Origin: DATEMU01 sp964414585 | GTDB lineage: Bacteria; Planctomycetota; Phycisphaerae; UBA1845; UTPLA1 | Length of the DNA stretch: 64,000 bases | Direction: 5' to 3' | Assembly: GCA_964414585.1 (NCBI GenBank) | Contig: CAYPXR010000072.1 | Coordinates: 1 to 64,000, forward strand | Shown here: positions 25,739 to 33,563 of the stretch, in pieces | Layout: the number at the start of each line of letters is the position of its first letter | Numbering within the stretch: position 1 is the stretch's first letter | Program-made: the position numbers and the translations under genes | The notes under the pieces: generated by a model | What the model saw: the letters and a program-made list of their open reading frames with translations, nothing else | The model's database searches: none | What the model was told of the DNA's origin: nothing

Positions 25739-26331
25739 GTATTCGCTCCCCCGCCTTCCATGATCTTTCGCAATCGCGCGAGCCCTCGATGTCCCCTCGC
25801 CAGCGCCGTCCCCAGCGGCACGTTCGTCGCTTCGGCGATTTCCTTGAACGTCATTTGCGAAAAATGCCGAAGCATGATCACTTCTCGTTCCGCCGCCGGC
25901 AGTGTTGCCAGGGCTTTGTGCAATTCGTCCATCGTTTCGCCGTGGACGAGTCCGGCATCAACCGACGCTTCCGACGAAGCGAGGTCTTCCATCGACGTCA
26001 CGCCCGAGAGCGGCCGGTTCTCGGAGTCGCTCTCGATGATCGCCACCAGCCTCGGCGAGCGGCGAACTTTGCGAACGCGATCGCGGGCCAGATTCGCCGC
26101 GATACGAAAGAGCCACGCCTCGAACCGTCCGTCATGCTGATAGGCGCCGATCATCCTGACGAGTCGGACAAAGACCTCCTGCATCAGGTCCTCGGCGTCG
26201 GGTCGGGAGCCGGTCATCCTGTAGAGAAAGCCGAAGATTCGGCCCGCAAAGTGCTCCACCAGCCGGTCCAGGCACGCCGAATCGCCGCGCTGGGCTCCCA
26301 GGATCGCCGCCGACAGCGCCTCGCCGTCCAT
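25735..26331 (-). CDS. ECF-type RNA polymerase sigma factor
   Basis: This 198-residue protein has both sigma regions. Region 2 is FGFLYRMTGSRPDAEDLMQE, then VFVRLVRMIGAYQHDGRFEA and WLFRIAANLARDRVR. Region 4 is LPAAEREVIMLRHFSQMTFK followed by EIAEATNVPLGTALARGHRG. The ATG at 26331 follows TGAGGT. It should direct transcription of a small regulon in response to a signal passed by the overlapping downstream membrane protein. The target promoter is not known. Confidence 0.92.
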   Translation of the reverse strand: MDGEALSAAILGAQRGDSACLDRLVEHFAGRIFGFLYRMTGSRPDAEDLMQEVFVRLVRMIGAYQHDGRFEAWLFRIAANLARDRVRKVRRSPRLVAIIESDSENRPLSGVTSMEDLASSEASVDAGLVHGETMDELHKALATLPAAEREVIMLRHFSQMTFKEIAEATNVPLGTALARGHRGLARLRKIMEGGGANT

Positions 26332-26525
26332 CAGACCTCACTAAGCCAAACGCCGGGCCGCGATTTCCATTGCACGATCACTCGACGACCGTAAGTGGCT
26401 TAAAGGCCTCAGATTATGAGGCTCTTTTGACCGCCGTAAAGGCGGAAAAGGCGGACCATTGCCTTGAACTTCAAGGGGTTCGCCGATATGCCGTTTCATC
26501 GAAAGACGTTCGTTTTCGGAGCGGA

Positions 26526-27479
26526 ATGCCAATGGGAAAAGCAGAATCGACGACGATCGGGCTCGTGGGTTGCGGCGCTTGGGGGCGTTTCATCCTGCGC
26601 GACTTGGTGTCATTAGGGTGCCGCGCGACCGTCGTGGAGATTTCGCCTTCGGGAGTCGAAAACGCAAATGCCGGTGGGGCCCATCGAGTGGTGGAGCGGA
26701 TCGCCGAGCTGGGTGAACCGTCCGGCGTGGTCGTTGCGACACCGACCGCCACGCACTTTGAAGTGGTCAGCGAGGTGTTGGACCGATTCCCCAAAATTCC
26801 GGTCTTCTGCGAGAAACCGCTGACCTGTGATGCGGCACACGCCCGGACCCTCGTCGAAACGGGAGGCGATCGGCTGTTCGTGATGCACAAGTGGCGCTAT
26901 CACCCCGGCGTGGAGGCCCTTGCGAAGATTGCTTGCAGCGGAGAATTGGGACCGGTCACCGGAATCCGTTGCACGCGCGCCGGTTGGGGGTCGCCCCACG
27001 CCGACGTTCATGCAATTTGGATTTTGCTGCCGCACGATCTATCGATCATCCAGCACGTTTTCGGTGCGATCCCCGATCCACAGGCAGCCGCCTATGATTT
27101 CGATTCAACGGGCGACCCCGCTGGTCTCTTCGCGCTGCTGGGCCGACAGCCGTGGGCGATCATGGACATTTCGGCACGGCGACCGGACAAAAAGCGCGAG
27201 ATCCAGTTGCACTGCCGGGATGGTATTGCAACGCTCGGCGGAGCGTATGACGAAGAGTTGGATATTGCCCGGATGGCCCGGGCGAGAAACGCTCCGCCGG
27301 CGGAAATCGAACATCGACCGATTGGCTCGACGATGCCGCTCCTGGCGGAGTTGACCGCCTTCGTCAATTTTGCGCGGGGCTGCGGTTCCGCGCCGATGAG
27401 CGATGCCGCCGAAGGGGCCCGGGTCGTTGAAATGATCTGCAAGATCCATGAGTTGGCGGGGGGGGCATCCAACTCATGA
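26526..27479 (+). CDS. Gfo/Idh/MocA-family oxidoreductase
   Basis: From the ATG at 26526 (CGGAG upstream) the protein has 317 residues. The NAD-binding Rossmann motif is TIGLVGCGAWGRFILRDL. VVVATPTATHFEVVSEVLD and PVFCEKPLTCDAAHA give the family EKP motif, whose lysine is catalytic. HDLSIIQHVFG contains the D-x-x-x-H residues of the substrate site. Members oxidise or reduce sugars at a single carbon with NAD(P). The overlap (ATGA) with a glycosyltransferase gene suggests work on a nucleotide sugar for surface glycans. Confidence 0.88.
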   Translation: MPMGKAESTTIGLVGCGAWGRFILRDLVSLGCRATVVEISPSGVENANAGGAHRVVERIAELGEPSGVVVATPTATHFEVVSEVLDRFPKIPVFCEKPLTCDAAHARTLVETGGDRLFVMHKWRYHPGVEALAKIACSGELGPVTGIRCTRAGWGSPHADVHAIWILLPHDLSIIQHVFGAIPDPQAAAYDFDSTGDPAGLFALLGRQPWAIMDISARRPDKKREIQLHCRDGIATLGGAYDEELDIARMARARNAPPAEIEHRPIGSTMPLLAELTAFVNFARGCGSAPMSDAAEGARVVEMICKIHELAGGASNS

Positions 27480-28513
27480 CCCTTGCGGCGACGGTTTTGA
27501 TACCAACGCACGAGCACGGCTCGCTGCTCACGCTCGCCGCGCGCAGCGCGCTGAAGCAGACCGTCCGCGATCTGGAAGTCCTGATCGTCGGCGACGGCGT
27601 GAACGACGCGACGCGAACGGCCGCTCAAGAACTGGCCCAAGAGGACCCGCGTGTTCGATTTTTCGATCTGCCCAAAGGACCGAATCGGGGTGAGACGCTT
27701 CGTCATCAGGTGATGCAGGAAGCGAGAGGAGAAATCGTCTGCTGTTTGTGCGATGACGATCTGTACCTGCCCGGTCATGTTGAATCGATGCGCGAATTGC
27801 TTCGCGACGCGGATTTTGCCCACGCGTTGCCGACTCAATTGACGCCGGACGGTAATCTGGAGATTTTCCTGGGGCACTTGGAAAATCCCGGCGCTATCGA
27901 ACGCATGCAGGGCCTTTGGAATTTCATCCCCCTGAGTTGCGGCGCACACACGCTCGCCTTCTACCGCAAGCTGCCGCACGGCTGGAAGACTTCGCCCCCC
28001 GGCGTATGGACAGATCTGTTCATGTGGCGTCAATTCCTGACCGCCCCGGGTTGTCGGTCCGTGAGCGGATGGCGTCCGACCGTCCTCCATTTTCCGACGC
28101 CGGACCGCAAGGACTGGTCGATCGAACGCCGCCTGGAGGAAATGCAGTCGTGGTTCGAGAGGCTGGACGATCCGCAACTGGAACAGGAAATGACCCGGAA
28201 GGCGATCGATCGGCTGACGGCTCGGGGCTTTGCGGAGTACGTAGCGCTGGAGTCCGTCCAGCATCAGTTGGACAAACTCGCGCGAGAGGCATCGGTCCTG
28301 TGGGAGCAAAGTGAAGATCGCAATCGGAGGATCCAATCGCTCGAAAGCGAACTGGTCGAGACTCGGAAGAAGTTTTTTCATGCGCGAGATGAATTACAGG
28401 GAATGCAGGACACGATCACCTGGCGGCTTCGAAATCGCGCCGTCCGCTGGCCGTTTTTCGCGAAGATTGTCCGACGCCTGGGTCGGCGGAAACCCTCGCC
28501 TGAAGTTCGCTGA
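27476..28513 (+). CDS. Family 2 glycosyltransferase
   Basis: This 345-residue protein starts within the stop of the previous gene. The GT-A fold is shown by ATVLIPTHEHGSLLTLAARS, LEVLIVGDGVND, the DxD-like CLCDDDLYLPGHVE, and FYRKLPHGW further on. The C-terminal 90 residues are a charged helix (EASVLWEQSEDRNRRIQSLE) that may be a coiled coil. It should transfer a sugar from a nucleotide donor. The 3' end overlaps the end of the convergent rmlC-like gene by 98 bases. Confidence 0.87.
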   Translation: MTLAATVLIPTHEHGSLLTLAARSALKQTVRDLEVLIVGDGVNDATRTAAQELAQEDPRVRFFDLPKGPNRGETLRHQVMQEARGEIVCCLCDDDLYLPGHVESMRELLRDADFAHALPTQLTPDGNLEIFLGHLENPGAIERMQGLWNFIPLSCGAHTLAFYRKLPHGWKTSPPGVWTDLFMWRQFLTAPGCRSVSGWRPTVLHFPTPDRKDWSIERRLEEMQSWFERLDDPQLEQEMTRKAIDRLTARGFAEYVALESVQHQLDKLAREASVLWEQSEDRNRRIQSLESELVETRKKFFHARDELQGMQDTITWRLRNRAVRWPFFAKIVRRLGRRKPSPEVR

Positions 28514-29003
28514 ACGTGCCCAGGGCGGCGTCGCGAGGCGAGAGGATCGGATCGTCGCTCGGCCACGTCAGGCCCAGCTCCGGGTCGTCATAGCGACACC
28601 CGAGTTCGTCGGTGACGTCCCAATATTCGCTGACGGCATAAAGGTGAAGGGACGGCTCGAAATAGTAAAAGCCGTGGAGGATGCCGGGTGGGATGGTCAG
28701 GGATTGCAGTTGCCCTCCGGAGAATTTCAGTGAACTCCGCAGACCGACCGTCGGCGAGTTCGGTCGCAGATCGGCCAGATTGACCAGGACTCGGCCGCGA
28801 ATGACGGTCAAATAATCCCAGTGTCGAAGATGAAGGTGTGCCCCTCGCAAGACGTTGGCCTCACTGGTCACCGCATTCCACTGGACGGCGTTGACATGAG
28901 GCGGCCACGATTGTCGGTATATCTCTGTAAAGATCCCCCGCGGATCTCGATGCATGTCGAGCGCCGTAAGAATGACTCCTGCTGGCATGGCCGGTTTTGG
29001 CAT
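28416..29003 (-). CDS. dTDP-4-dehydrorhamnose 3,5-epimerase family protein
   Basis: This 195-residue protein has the RmlC cupin pattern: DPRGIFTEIYRQSW, VTSEANVLRGAHLHLRHWDY, a strand pair VIRGRVLVNLADLR, and IPPGILHGFYYFEPSLHLY with the family PxGxxHG signature. The histidine of RGAHLH is the expected catalytic base. VSEYWDVTDELGCRYDD matches the C-terminal family region. It probably epimerises a dTDP-keto sugar for surface polysaccharide. The start may be the ATG at 28988 instead; neither has a clear ribosome site. Its 3' part reads through the end of the glycosyltransferase gene on the other strand. Confidence 0.85.
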   Translation of the reverse strand: MPKPAMPAGVILTALDMHRDPRGIFTEIYRQSWPPHVNAVQWNAVTSEANVLRGAHLHLRHWDYLTVIRGRVLVNLADLRPNSPTVGLRSSLKFSGGQLQSLTIPPGILHGFYYFEPSLHLYAVSEYWDVTDELGCRYDDPELGLTWPSDDPILSPRDAALGTFSELQARVSADPGVGQSSRKTASGRRDFEAAR

Positions 29004-29118
29004 GGTGCGTCAAGTATAGGCCGATTCGATCAATCCGAGGGCTTTCTTCGAAGATCTGGGGCGGAAAATCGGACTATCCCATCGGCACTGACCGGTTTTT
29101 GTTCATGGCAGAGAGCCC

Positions 29119-29146
29119 TTGCCGCCCTCGACGGATGGGTTATACT
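29119..29146 (+). promoter_or_regulatory. Candidate promoter of rpmB-gatC-gatA
   Basis: TTGCCG (29119-29124) and TATACT (29141-29146) are spaced by 16 bases and lie 45 bases before the rpmB start. Confidence 0.5.
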
Positions 29147-29191
29147 GATCGGTCTTCGATTTCGTTGAACCCGATTTAAGCGAGGTTTCCG

Positions 29192-29461
29192 ATGCCCCGT
29201 GTCTGTCACTTTACCGGCAAGAAAACGACCACCGGCCGCCAATATACCCATCGCGGCAAGGCCAAGTACCTGGGCGGCGTCGGCACCAAAGTGACCGGCA
29301 GGACCAAGCGGAAGTTCAAGCCGAACATTCAGCGCGTCCGGGCGGTCATCGACGGTCAGATCGTCCGCATCAAGGTCTCGACCCGAGCGATCCGCATGGG
29401 TCTCGTGACCAAGCCCATGAAGCGGAACTACAAGCCCGAGGCACAATCCGCGAGCGCCTGA
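29192..29461 (+). CDS. rpmB: 50S ribosomal protein L28
   Basis: This 89-residue protein begins MPRVCHFTGKKTTTGRQYTH and contains KFKPNIQRVRAVIDG, the L28 core. A GAGG site lies 7 bases upstream. L28 sits in the large subunit near the E site. Family members often carry zinc cysteines (CxxC); only one cysteine is seen here, so this is a zinc-free form. Two other genes, gatC and gatA, follow with short gaps, so they are likely cotranscribed. Confidence 0.95.
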   Translation: MPRVCHFTGKKTTTGRQYTHRGKAKYLGGVGTKVTGRTKRKFKPNIQRVRAVIDGQIVRIKVSTRAIRMGLVTKPMKRNYKPEAQSASA

Positions 29462-29474
29462 TACACTGGCGCCC

Positions 29475-29780
29475 ATGTCCGCGAAGATTGATCCCGACAA
29501 GGTCCGGTACATCGCCCATCTGGCGAGGCTCAAACTCACCGACGAGGAAATTGCGCGCTTCGGTGCGCAGCTCGGCGGCATCCTCGAATACGTTGAAAAG
29601 CTGAACGAGGTCGACGTGACCGGTGTCGAACCGACGGCGCATCCGCTCGATGTTTTCAATGTCCTGGCGGATGACGTGCCGGTCGCGCCGATCGGTGCCG
29701 ATAAGGCGCTGGCCAATGCGCCGTCGCCCGTCCCGCCGTACTTCAAGGTTCCCAAAGTCCTCGACCAGGAGACGGCATGA
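29475..29780 (+). CDS. gatC: Asp-tRNA(Asn)/Glu-tRNA(Gln) amidotransferase subunit C
   Basis: GatC of 101 residues with KVRYIAHLARLKLTDEEI, LGGILEYVEKLNEVDVTGV and the PTAHPLDVFNVLADDVP belt that wraps around GatA. It stabilises the GatAB complex. The stop overlaps the start of gatA (ATGA), so the two subunits are probably made in equal amounts. Confidence 0.95.
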   Translation: MSAKIDPDKVRYIAHLARLKLTDEEIARFGAQLGGILEYVEKLNEVDVTGVEPTAHPLDVFNVLADDVPVAPIGADKALANAPSPVPPYFKVPKVLDQETA

Positions 29781-31183
29781 GCGCGACCGCCTCCCAACAA
29801 GTGGCCGACGCGCTGGCGCGGATCAAACGGATCGATCCCCAGCTTCGCTGTTGCCTCCGCACGCTTGACGACGACGCAAAACGCCATGCGGCGGCGCTGG
29901 ACGGTCAAAAGAAATCGGGCCCGCTTTTCGGCGCGCCCGTCATCGTTAAAGACAACATCTGTACCGCCGCCGGCACGACGACCTGCGGCTCAAAAATCCT
30001 GGCCAATTACCGCTCGCCCTACGACGCCCACGTCATCGAGCGGCTGCACGACGCCGGTGCCGTCATCGTCGCCAAGGCCAATCTCGACGAGTTCGCGATG
30101 GGCAGTTCCACCGAGAATTCGGGCTTCTTTCCGACGCGAAACCCCTGGGACCCGCAGCGCGTGCCCGGTGGATCGTCCGGCGGATCGATCGCCGCCGTCG
30201 CGTCGCGGATGGTGCCGTACGCACTGGGCAGCGAGACCGGCGGGTCCGTGCGGCAGCCGGCGTCCTTCTGCGGTGTCTGCGGGCTCAAGCCGACCTATGG
30301 CCGCATCTCTCGGTACGGTCTCGTGGCCTTTGCCAGCAGTTTAGATCAAATCGGCGCGGCGGCGGCGGATGTGCGCGGTGTGGCGGAATTGCTCCACGCG
30401 ATCGCCGGTCGCGACCCGCACGATTCCACCAGCGTCGATGAGCCGGTGCCCGATTACGTCGCCATGCTCGATGAACCCGTCGGCAAGATGCGGATTGGCT
30501 TTGCCCGCGAGTATTTCGGTGAAGGCTTGCATCCCGAGACGCGACAGGCCGTCGATGCGGCGATCGAGGTGTACAAAAAGCTCGGCGCGGAGGTCTTTGA
30601 GATATCCCTGCCGCACAGCCCCTATGTCATCGCGTGCTATTACCTCGTCTGCACGGCCGAGGCGTCGAGCAATCTCGCGCGGTTCGACGGCGTGCGCTAT
30701 GGCCATCGCACGGCGAACCCAACGGACTATATTGATCTCTACAGCGCCTCGCGCGAGGAGGGATTCGGCGCAGAGGTCAAGCGGCGGATCATGCTCGGCA
30801 CCTTCGCGCTGTCCAGCGGTTACTACGACGCGTATTATCTCAAGGCGCTGAAGGTGCGGACGCTCATCAAGCGGGACTTCGTGGAGGCGTTCAAAGGGTG
30901 CGACGTGATCCTGTCGCCGACGACGCCGACGCCCGCGTTCAAGCTCGGCGAAAAATCCGACGATCCGCTGGCGATGTATCTCGCGGACATCTACAACTGC
31001 GCCGCCAACCTCGCGGGCATTCCCGCGCTGTCGATCCCCTGCGGATTCACCGCGTCCGGCCTGCCGATCGGCCTGCAACTCATGGGTCCGCACTTTGGCG
31101 AAGGGCGGGTTCTGCAAATCGCCAACGCCGTTCAAAAGGTGACGGACCATCACATCAGAAAGCCTCCAATTTGTGCGGCGTAG
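29777..31183 (+). CDS. gatA: Asp-tRNA(Asn)/Glu-tRNA(Gln) amidotransferase subunit A
   Basis: GatA of 468 residues. The amidase signature is GGSSGGSIAAVASRMVPYAL then GSETGGSVRQPA. The catalytic triad is the lysine of VIVKDNIC, the cis-serine of GGSSGGS and the nucleophile serine of ETGGSVRQP. It releases ammonia from glutamine (or asparagine), which travels to GatB. The length is normal. It overlaps gatC and is followed by an AT-rich intergenic region. Confidence 0.96.
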   Translation: MSATASQQVADALARIKRIDPQLRCCLRTLDDDAKRHAAALDGQKKSGPLFGAPVIVKDNICTAAGTTTCGSKILANYRSPYDAHVIERLHDAGAVIVAKANLDEFAMGSSTENSGFFPTRNPWDPQRVPGGSSGGSIAAVASRMVPYALGSETGGSVRQPASFCGVCGLKPTYGRISRYGLVAFASSLDQIGAAAADVRGVAELLHAIAGRDPHDSTSVDEPVPDYVAMLDEPVGKMRIGFAREYFGEGLHPETRQAVDAAIEVYKKLGAEVFEISLPHSPYVIACYYLVCTAEASSNLARFDGVRYGHRTANPTDYIDLYSASREEGFGAEVKRRIMLGTFALSSGYYDAYYLKALKVRTLIKRDFVEAFKGCDVILSPTTPTPAFKLGEKSDDPLAMYLADIYNCAANLAGIPALSIPCGFTASGLPIGLQLMGPHFGEGRVLQIANAVQKVTDHHIRKPPICAA

Positions 31184-31321
31184 TTTCGGTCATAACTTAA
31201 CTTGTTAACAAATATAAAGTTACGTTCGCGTTAGATTTCCATCGGCACAACGTATATCTTTATGATATCATTGTGATAGATGGCTTTCTAGGGCCTAATG
31301 AAAAGAAAGGAAGGTAGGGTC

Positions 31322-32227
31322 ATGGCAGCCGAATTCGAACGGACACCGCGGAGTGGTTGGGCAATGCTGGCGCTTCTGATCGTGCTCTCGTTGGCGACGA
31401 TTGCGGGGTTGATATATGCCTTGATGCTCTTTGCCGAGCCGGACATCCGGGCACATCCGCTCCCCAACGTCATCCATGTGACTGCGTGGTCCCTCGCCAT
31501 CACGACCGTGTTGGTGCTCTGGTTCGGCTTCTTCACGCTGCAACCGAACACGGCCGCCGTGTTGCTGCTCTTCGGCGAGTACAAGGGCACCGCGCGGAAG
31601 CAGGGGTTCCACTGGGCGAACCCGTTCTACAAGAAGATTCACGTGTCTCTGCGGGCTCGCAACCTCAACGGCGAGAAGCTCAAGGTCAACGACGCGCGCG
31701 GCAACCCGATTGAGATCGCCGCGGTTGTTGTATGGCACGTGCAGGACACGGCGCGGGCGGTGTTCGACGTGGATGACTATGCGAAGTATGTGACTATCCA
31801 GAGCGAATCGGCCGTGCGCCATCTGGCCAGCAGCTATCCCTACGACAGCCACGAGGAAGGGCAGCTTTCGCTGCGCGGGAGCATGGACGAAGTCTCGCAG
31901 GCGCTTCAGGGCGAATTGCAGGAGCGCCTTGCCAAGGCCGGCGTCGTCGTGGAGGAGGCGCGGCTGAGTCATCTGGCCTATGCCCCGGAGATCGCCGGCG
32001 CGATGCTCCGCCGCCAGCAGGCCGAGGCCGTCGTCGCGGCACGCATGAAAATCGTCGAAGGCGCCGTCGGCATGGTCCACATGGCCCTGGAGCACCTGGA
32101 GAAGGACAAGGTCGTGGACCTCGACGGCGAGCGCAAGGCCGCGATGGTCAGCAATCTGCTCGTCGTGCTCTGCGGCGACCACAACGCCCAGCCGGTCGTG
32201 AACACCGGCACGCTGTATGCCGGCTAG
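31322..32227 (+). CDS. SPFH/band 7 domain membrane protein
   Basis: From the ATG at 31322 the protein has 301 residues (an upstream ATG at 31298 would add eight). GGAAGG lies 7 bases before the chosen start. Two hydrophobic helices (MLALLIVLSLATIAGLIYAL and AWSLAITTVLVLWFGFF) precede an SPFH core: QPNTAAVLLLFGEYKGTARK, GFHWANPFYKKIHVSLRARN, EIAAVVVWHVQDTARAVFDV and AGVVVEEARLSHLAYAPEIA. SPFH proteins form large rings that organise membrane domains. It is followed by a short Arc-like gene, a pairing I recall in many bacteria. Confidence 0.9.
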   Translation: MAAEFERTPRSGWAMLALLIVLSLATIAGLIYALMLFAEPDIRAHPLPNVIHVTAWSLAITTVLVLWFGFFTLQPNTAAVLLLFGEYKGTARKQGFHWANPFYKKIHVSLRARNLNGEKLKVNDARGNPIEIAAVVVWHVQDTARAVFDVDDYAKYVTIQSESAVRHLASSYPYDSHEEGQLSLRGSMDEVSQALQGELQERLAKAGVVVEEARLSHLAYAPEIAGAMLRRQQAEAVVAARMKIVEGAVGMVHMALEHLEKDKVVDLDGERKAAMVSNLLVVLCGDHNAQPVVNTGTLYAG

Positions 32228-32241
32228 CACGGTTTTCGGCA

Positions 32242-32274
32242 CACGGGCATGGAGGCCCGTGCCGCCGCTTTTAC
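32242..32274 (+). terminator. Hairpin after the SPFH gene
   Basis: CACGGGC (32242-32248) pairs with GCCCGTG (32255-32261), followed by CCGCCGCTTTT. It is a weak terminator or attenuator between the SPFH and Arc-like genes; the pattern is also like a dispersed repeat unit. Confidence 0.35.
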
Positions 32275-32315
32275 AGATTTGAATTCGGAAGGAGCACGAA
32301 TCGGGGGCATCGGTC

Positions 32316-32507
32316 ATGGCGGACAAAAAGGCCTTATTGCTGCGTATTCCGCAAGACCTGTGGGACCAGCTCAACCGCTGGGCCCGGGACGATCTGCGTA
32401 GCGTCAATGCGCAGATTGAGTTTTTGCTGCGCGAGGCGGTGAGGAAGCGAAGCGGGAAGCCTTCGTCAGAACAAATAAAAGGACCTGAGCAGCAACAAGA
32501 GAGCTAG
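32316..32507 (+). CDS. Arc-like ribbon-helix-helix protein
   Basis: This 63-residue protein reads MADKKALLLRIPQDLWDQLN then RWARDDLRSVNAQIEFLLRE, the strand-helix-helix pattern of Arc/MetJ proteins with the LRIP strand that enters the DNA groove. It ends in a polar tail. It follows the SPFH gene by 88 bases. Its TAG stop is shared with the convergent gene through the palindrome CTAG at 32504-32507. Confidence 0.8.
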   Translation: MADKKALLLRIPQDLWDQLNRWARDDLRSVNAQIEFLLREAVRKRSGKPSSEQIKGPEQQQES

Positions 32508-33175
32508 CGACAACCCAAGTCTTTCACGAATCTTGCTTCGTTCGAGACCTTTTCGATGGGCACGCCGAGGCCATTTGAAATTATCAATCGCACCTTCTGT
32601 GCAACTTCTTCGCGGGACAGGCCTTTGTTGAGTGGAGGGTCAAGAGGGCATGGTGGAAGCTGAATTACAAGGTTGCGCACAGTGTTGCATGAATTCGGGA
32701 TCGTGCGTGCAAAGGATGAGGCGAAAAGAAAGGCATAACCGGTGAGGAACAATGATCCAAAGACGATGGGAAGAACGGCGTGGGTCAATGCAATGCTGAT
32801 GGCCGCAACCATGGCCATGGCGGATAAGATGGCGACAATTTGCACCGAGGAGAGTCGCAATACAGGAAGTGCGAGGCCGGCCTGCCGCAGGAATCCCCAG
32901 GCGTTTCGACGCTGTTCGGTTGGAATTAGTTCCTCAAGTTTCGAATCGAGCCTAATCTGGTCTCGATTCAGTCCGACGGACTGGATGAGCGCTCGGCGGG
33001 TGCGATAAAAGCCACGGGATGTCGCACAATGGGTTTTTGGTTGCAGACCAATTCTTTGTTGTACGATCTCAATCAGCTTACCGACGGTTGTACAACTCGT
33101 GGCTTCTTCGTCCGGGATGCAAATGGCGAAGGCATTTTCGATGTCCATAACGAGTTCAACCGATTCCAAACCCAT
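32504..33175 (-). CDS. Membrane protein with split acyl-carrier-like halves
   Basis: From the ATG at 33175 (GAGGG upstream) the protein has 223 residues. It starts MGLESVELVMDIENAFAICI, then PDEEATSCTTVGKLIEIV, which matches the second half of an acyl carrier protein (from just after the DSL serine). Hydrophobic helices follow (IVAILSAMAMVAAISIALTH, VFGSLFLTGYAFLFASSF). The C-terminus (VAQKVRLIISNGLGV, then FVKDLGCR and stop) matches the first half, ending just where DSL would come. The phosphopantetheine serine is therefore missing or uncertain. I recall such proteins in planctomycetes; role unknown. The gene is more AT-rich than its neighbours. Confidence 0.65.
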   Translation of the reverse strand: MGLESVELVMDIENAFAICIPDEEATSCTTVGKLIEIVQQRIGLQPKTHCATSRGFYRTRRALIQSVGLNRDQIRLDSKLEELIPTEQRRNAWGFLRQAGLALPVLRLSSVQIVAILSAMAMVAAISIALTHAVLPIVFGSLFLTGYAFLFASSFARTIPNSCNTVRNLVIQLPPCPLDPPLNKGLSREEVAQKVRLIISNGLGVPIEKVSNEARFVKDLGCR

Positions 33176-33563
33176 GATTGTCCCTCGACTGCATTCTGTC
33201 GATATAGAACATGGGAGCAAATTCAATCCGTCGGCATTGGATTGACGTACTTGTGATCCTCGCCTATTCTAATATCGCGAGCAAATTTTGGTAGTCAGTA
33301 CCGCGTCATGCCAGAAATAATTTGCATCATCACGACTGAAACAGGGGGTGTCGGTTACGGAACCCAGGTCTCTACCCATCCGAAATGCCACAAAGGCTCC
33401 ATCGGCGCTTCCGACTTCATGTCTTCCGTCTTCAACGAATGACCGATGAGATTCCTGATCACCCGGGTTCGCCGGGCAAGTCCGCGCCCGCGAATCGCCC
33501 GTCTGGAATCGTCGAATTGCGTTCGTTGTATCCTGCTTGAACCTGATTACCGCGAGGTCTTCC
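33176..33563. other. Divergent intergenic region before the lysine aminotransferase gene
   Basis: About 390 bases. The left part is AT-rich. No lysine riboswitch core or other known RNA pattern was recognised by eye. A 122-codon minus-strand frame that enters the aminotransferase gene was rejected. Confidence 0.5.

Noticed and set aside
33176..33563. Possible lysine riboswitch before the lysine aminotransferase gene
   Set aside because: No conserved lysine-riboswitch core or multi-helix junction could be recognised by eye.
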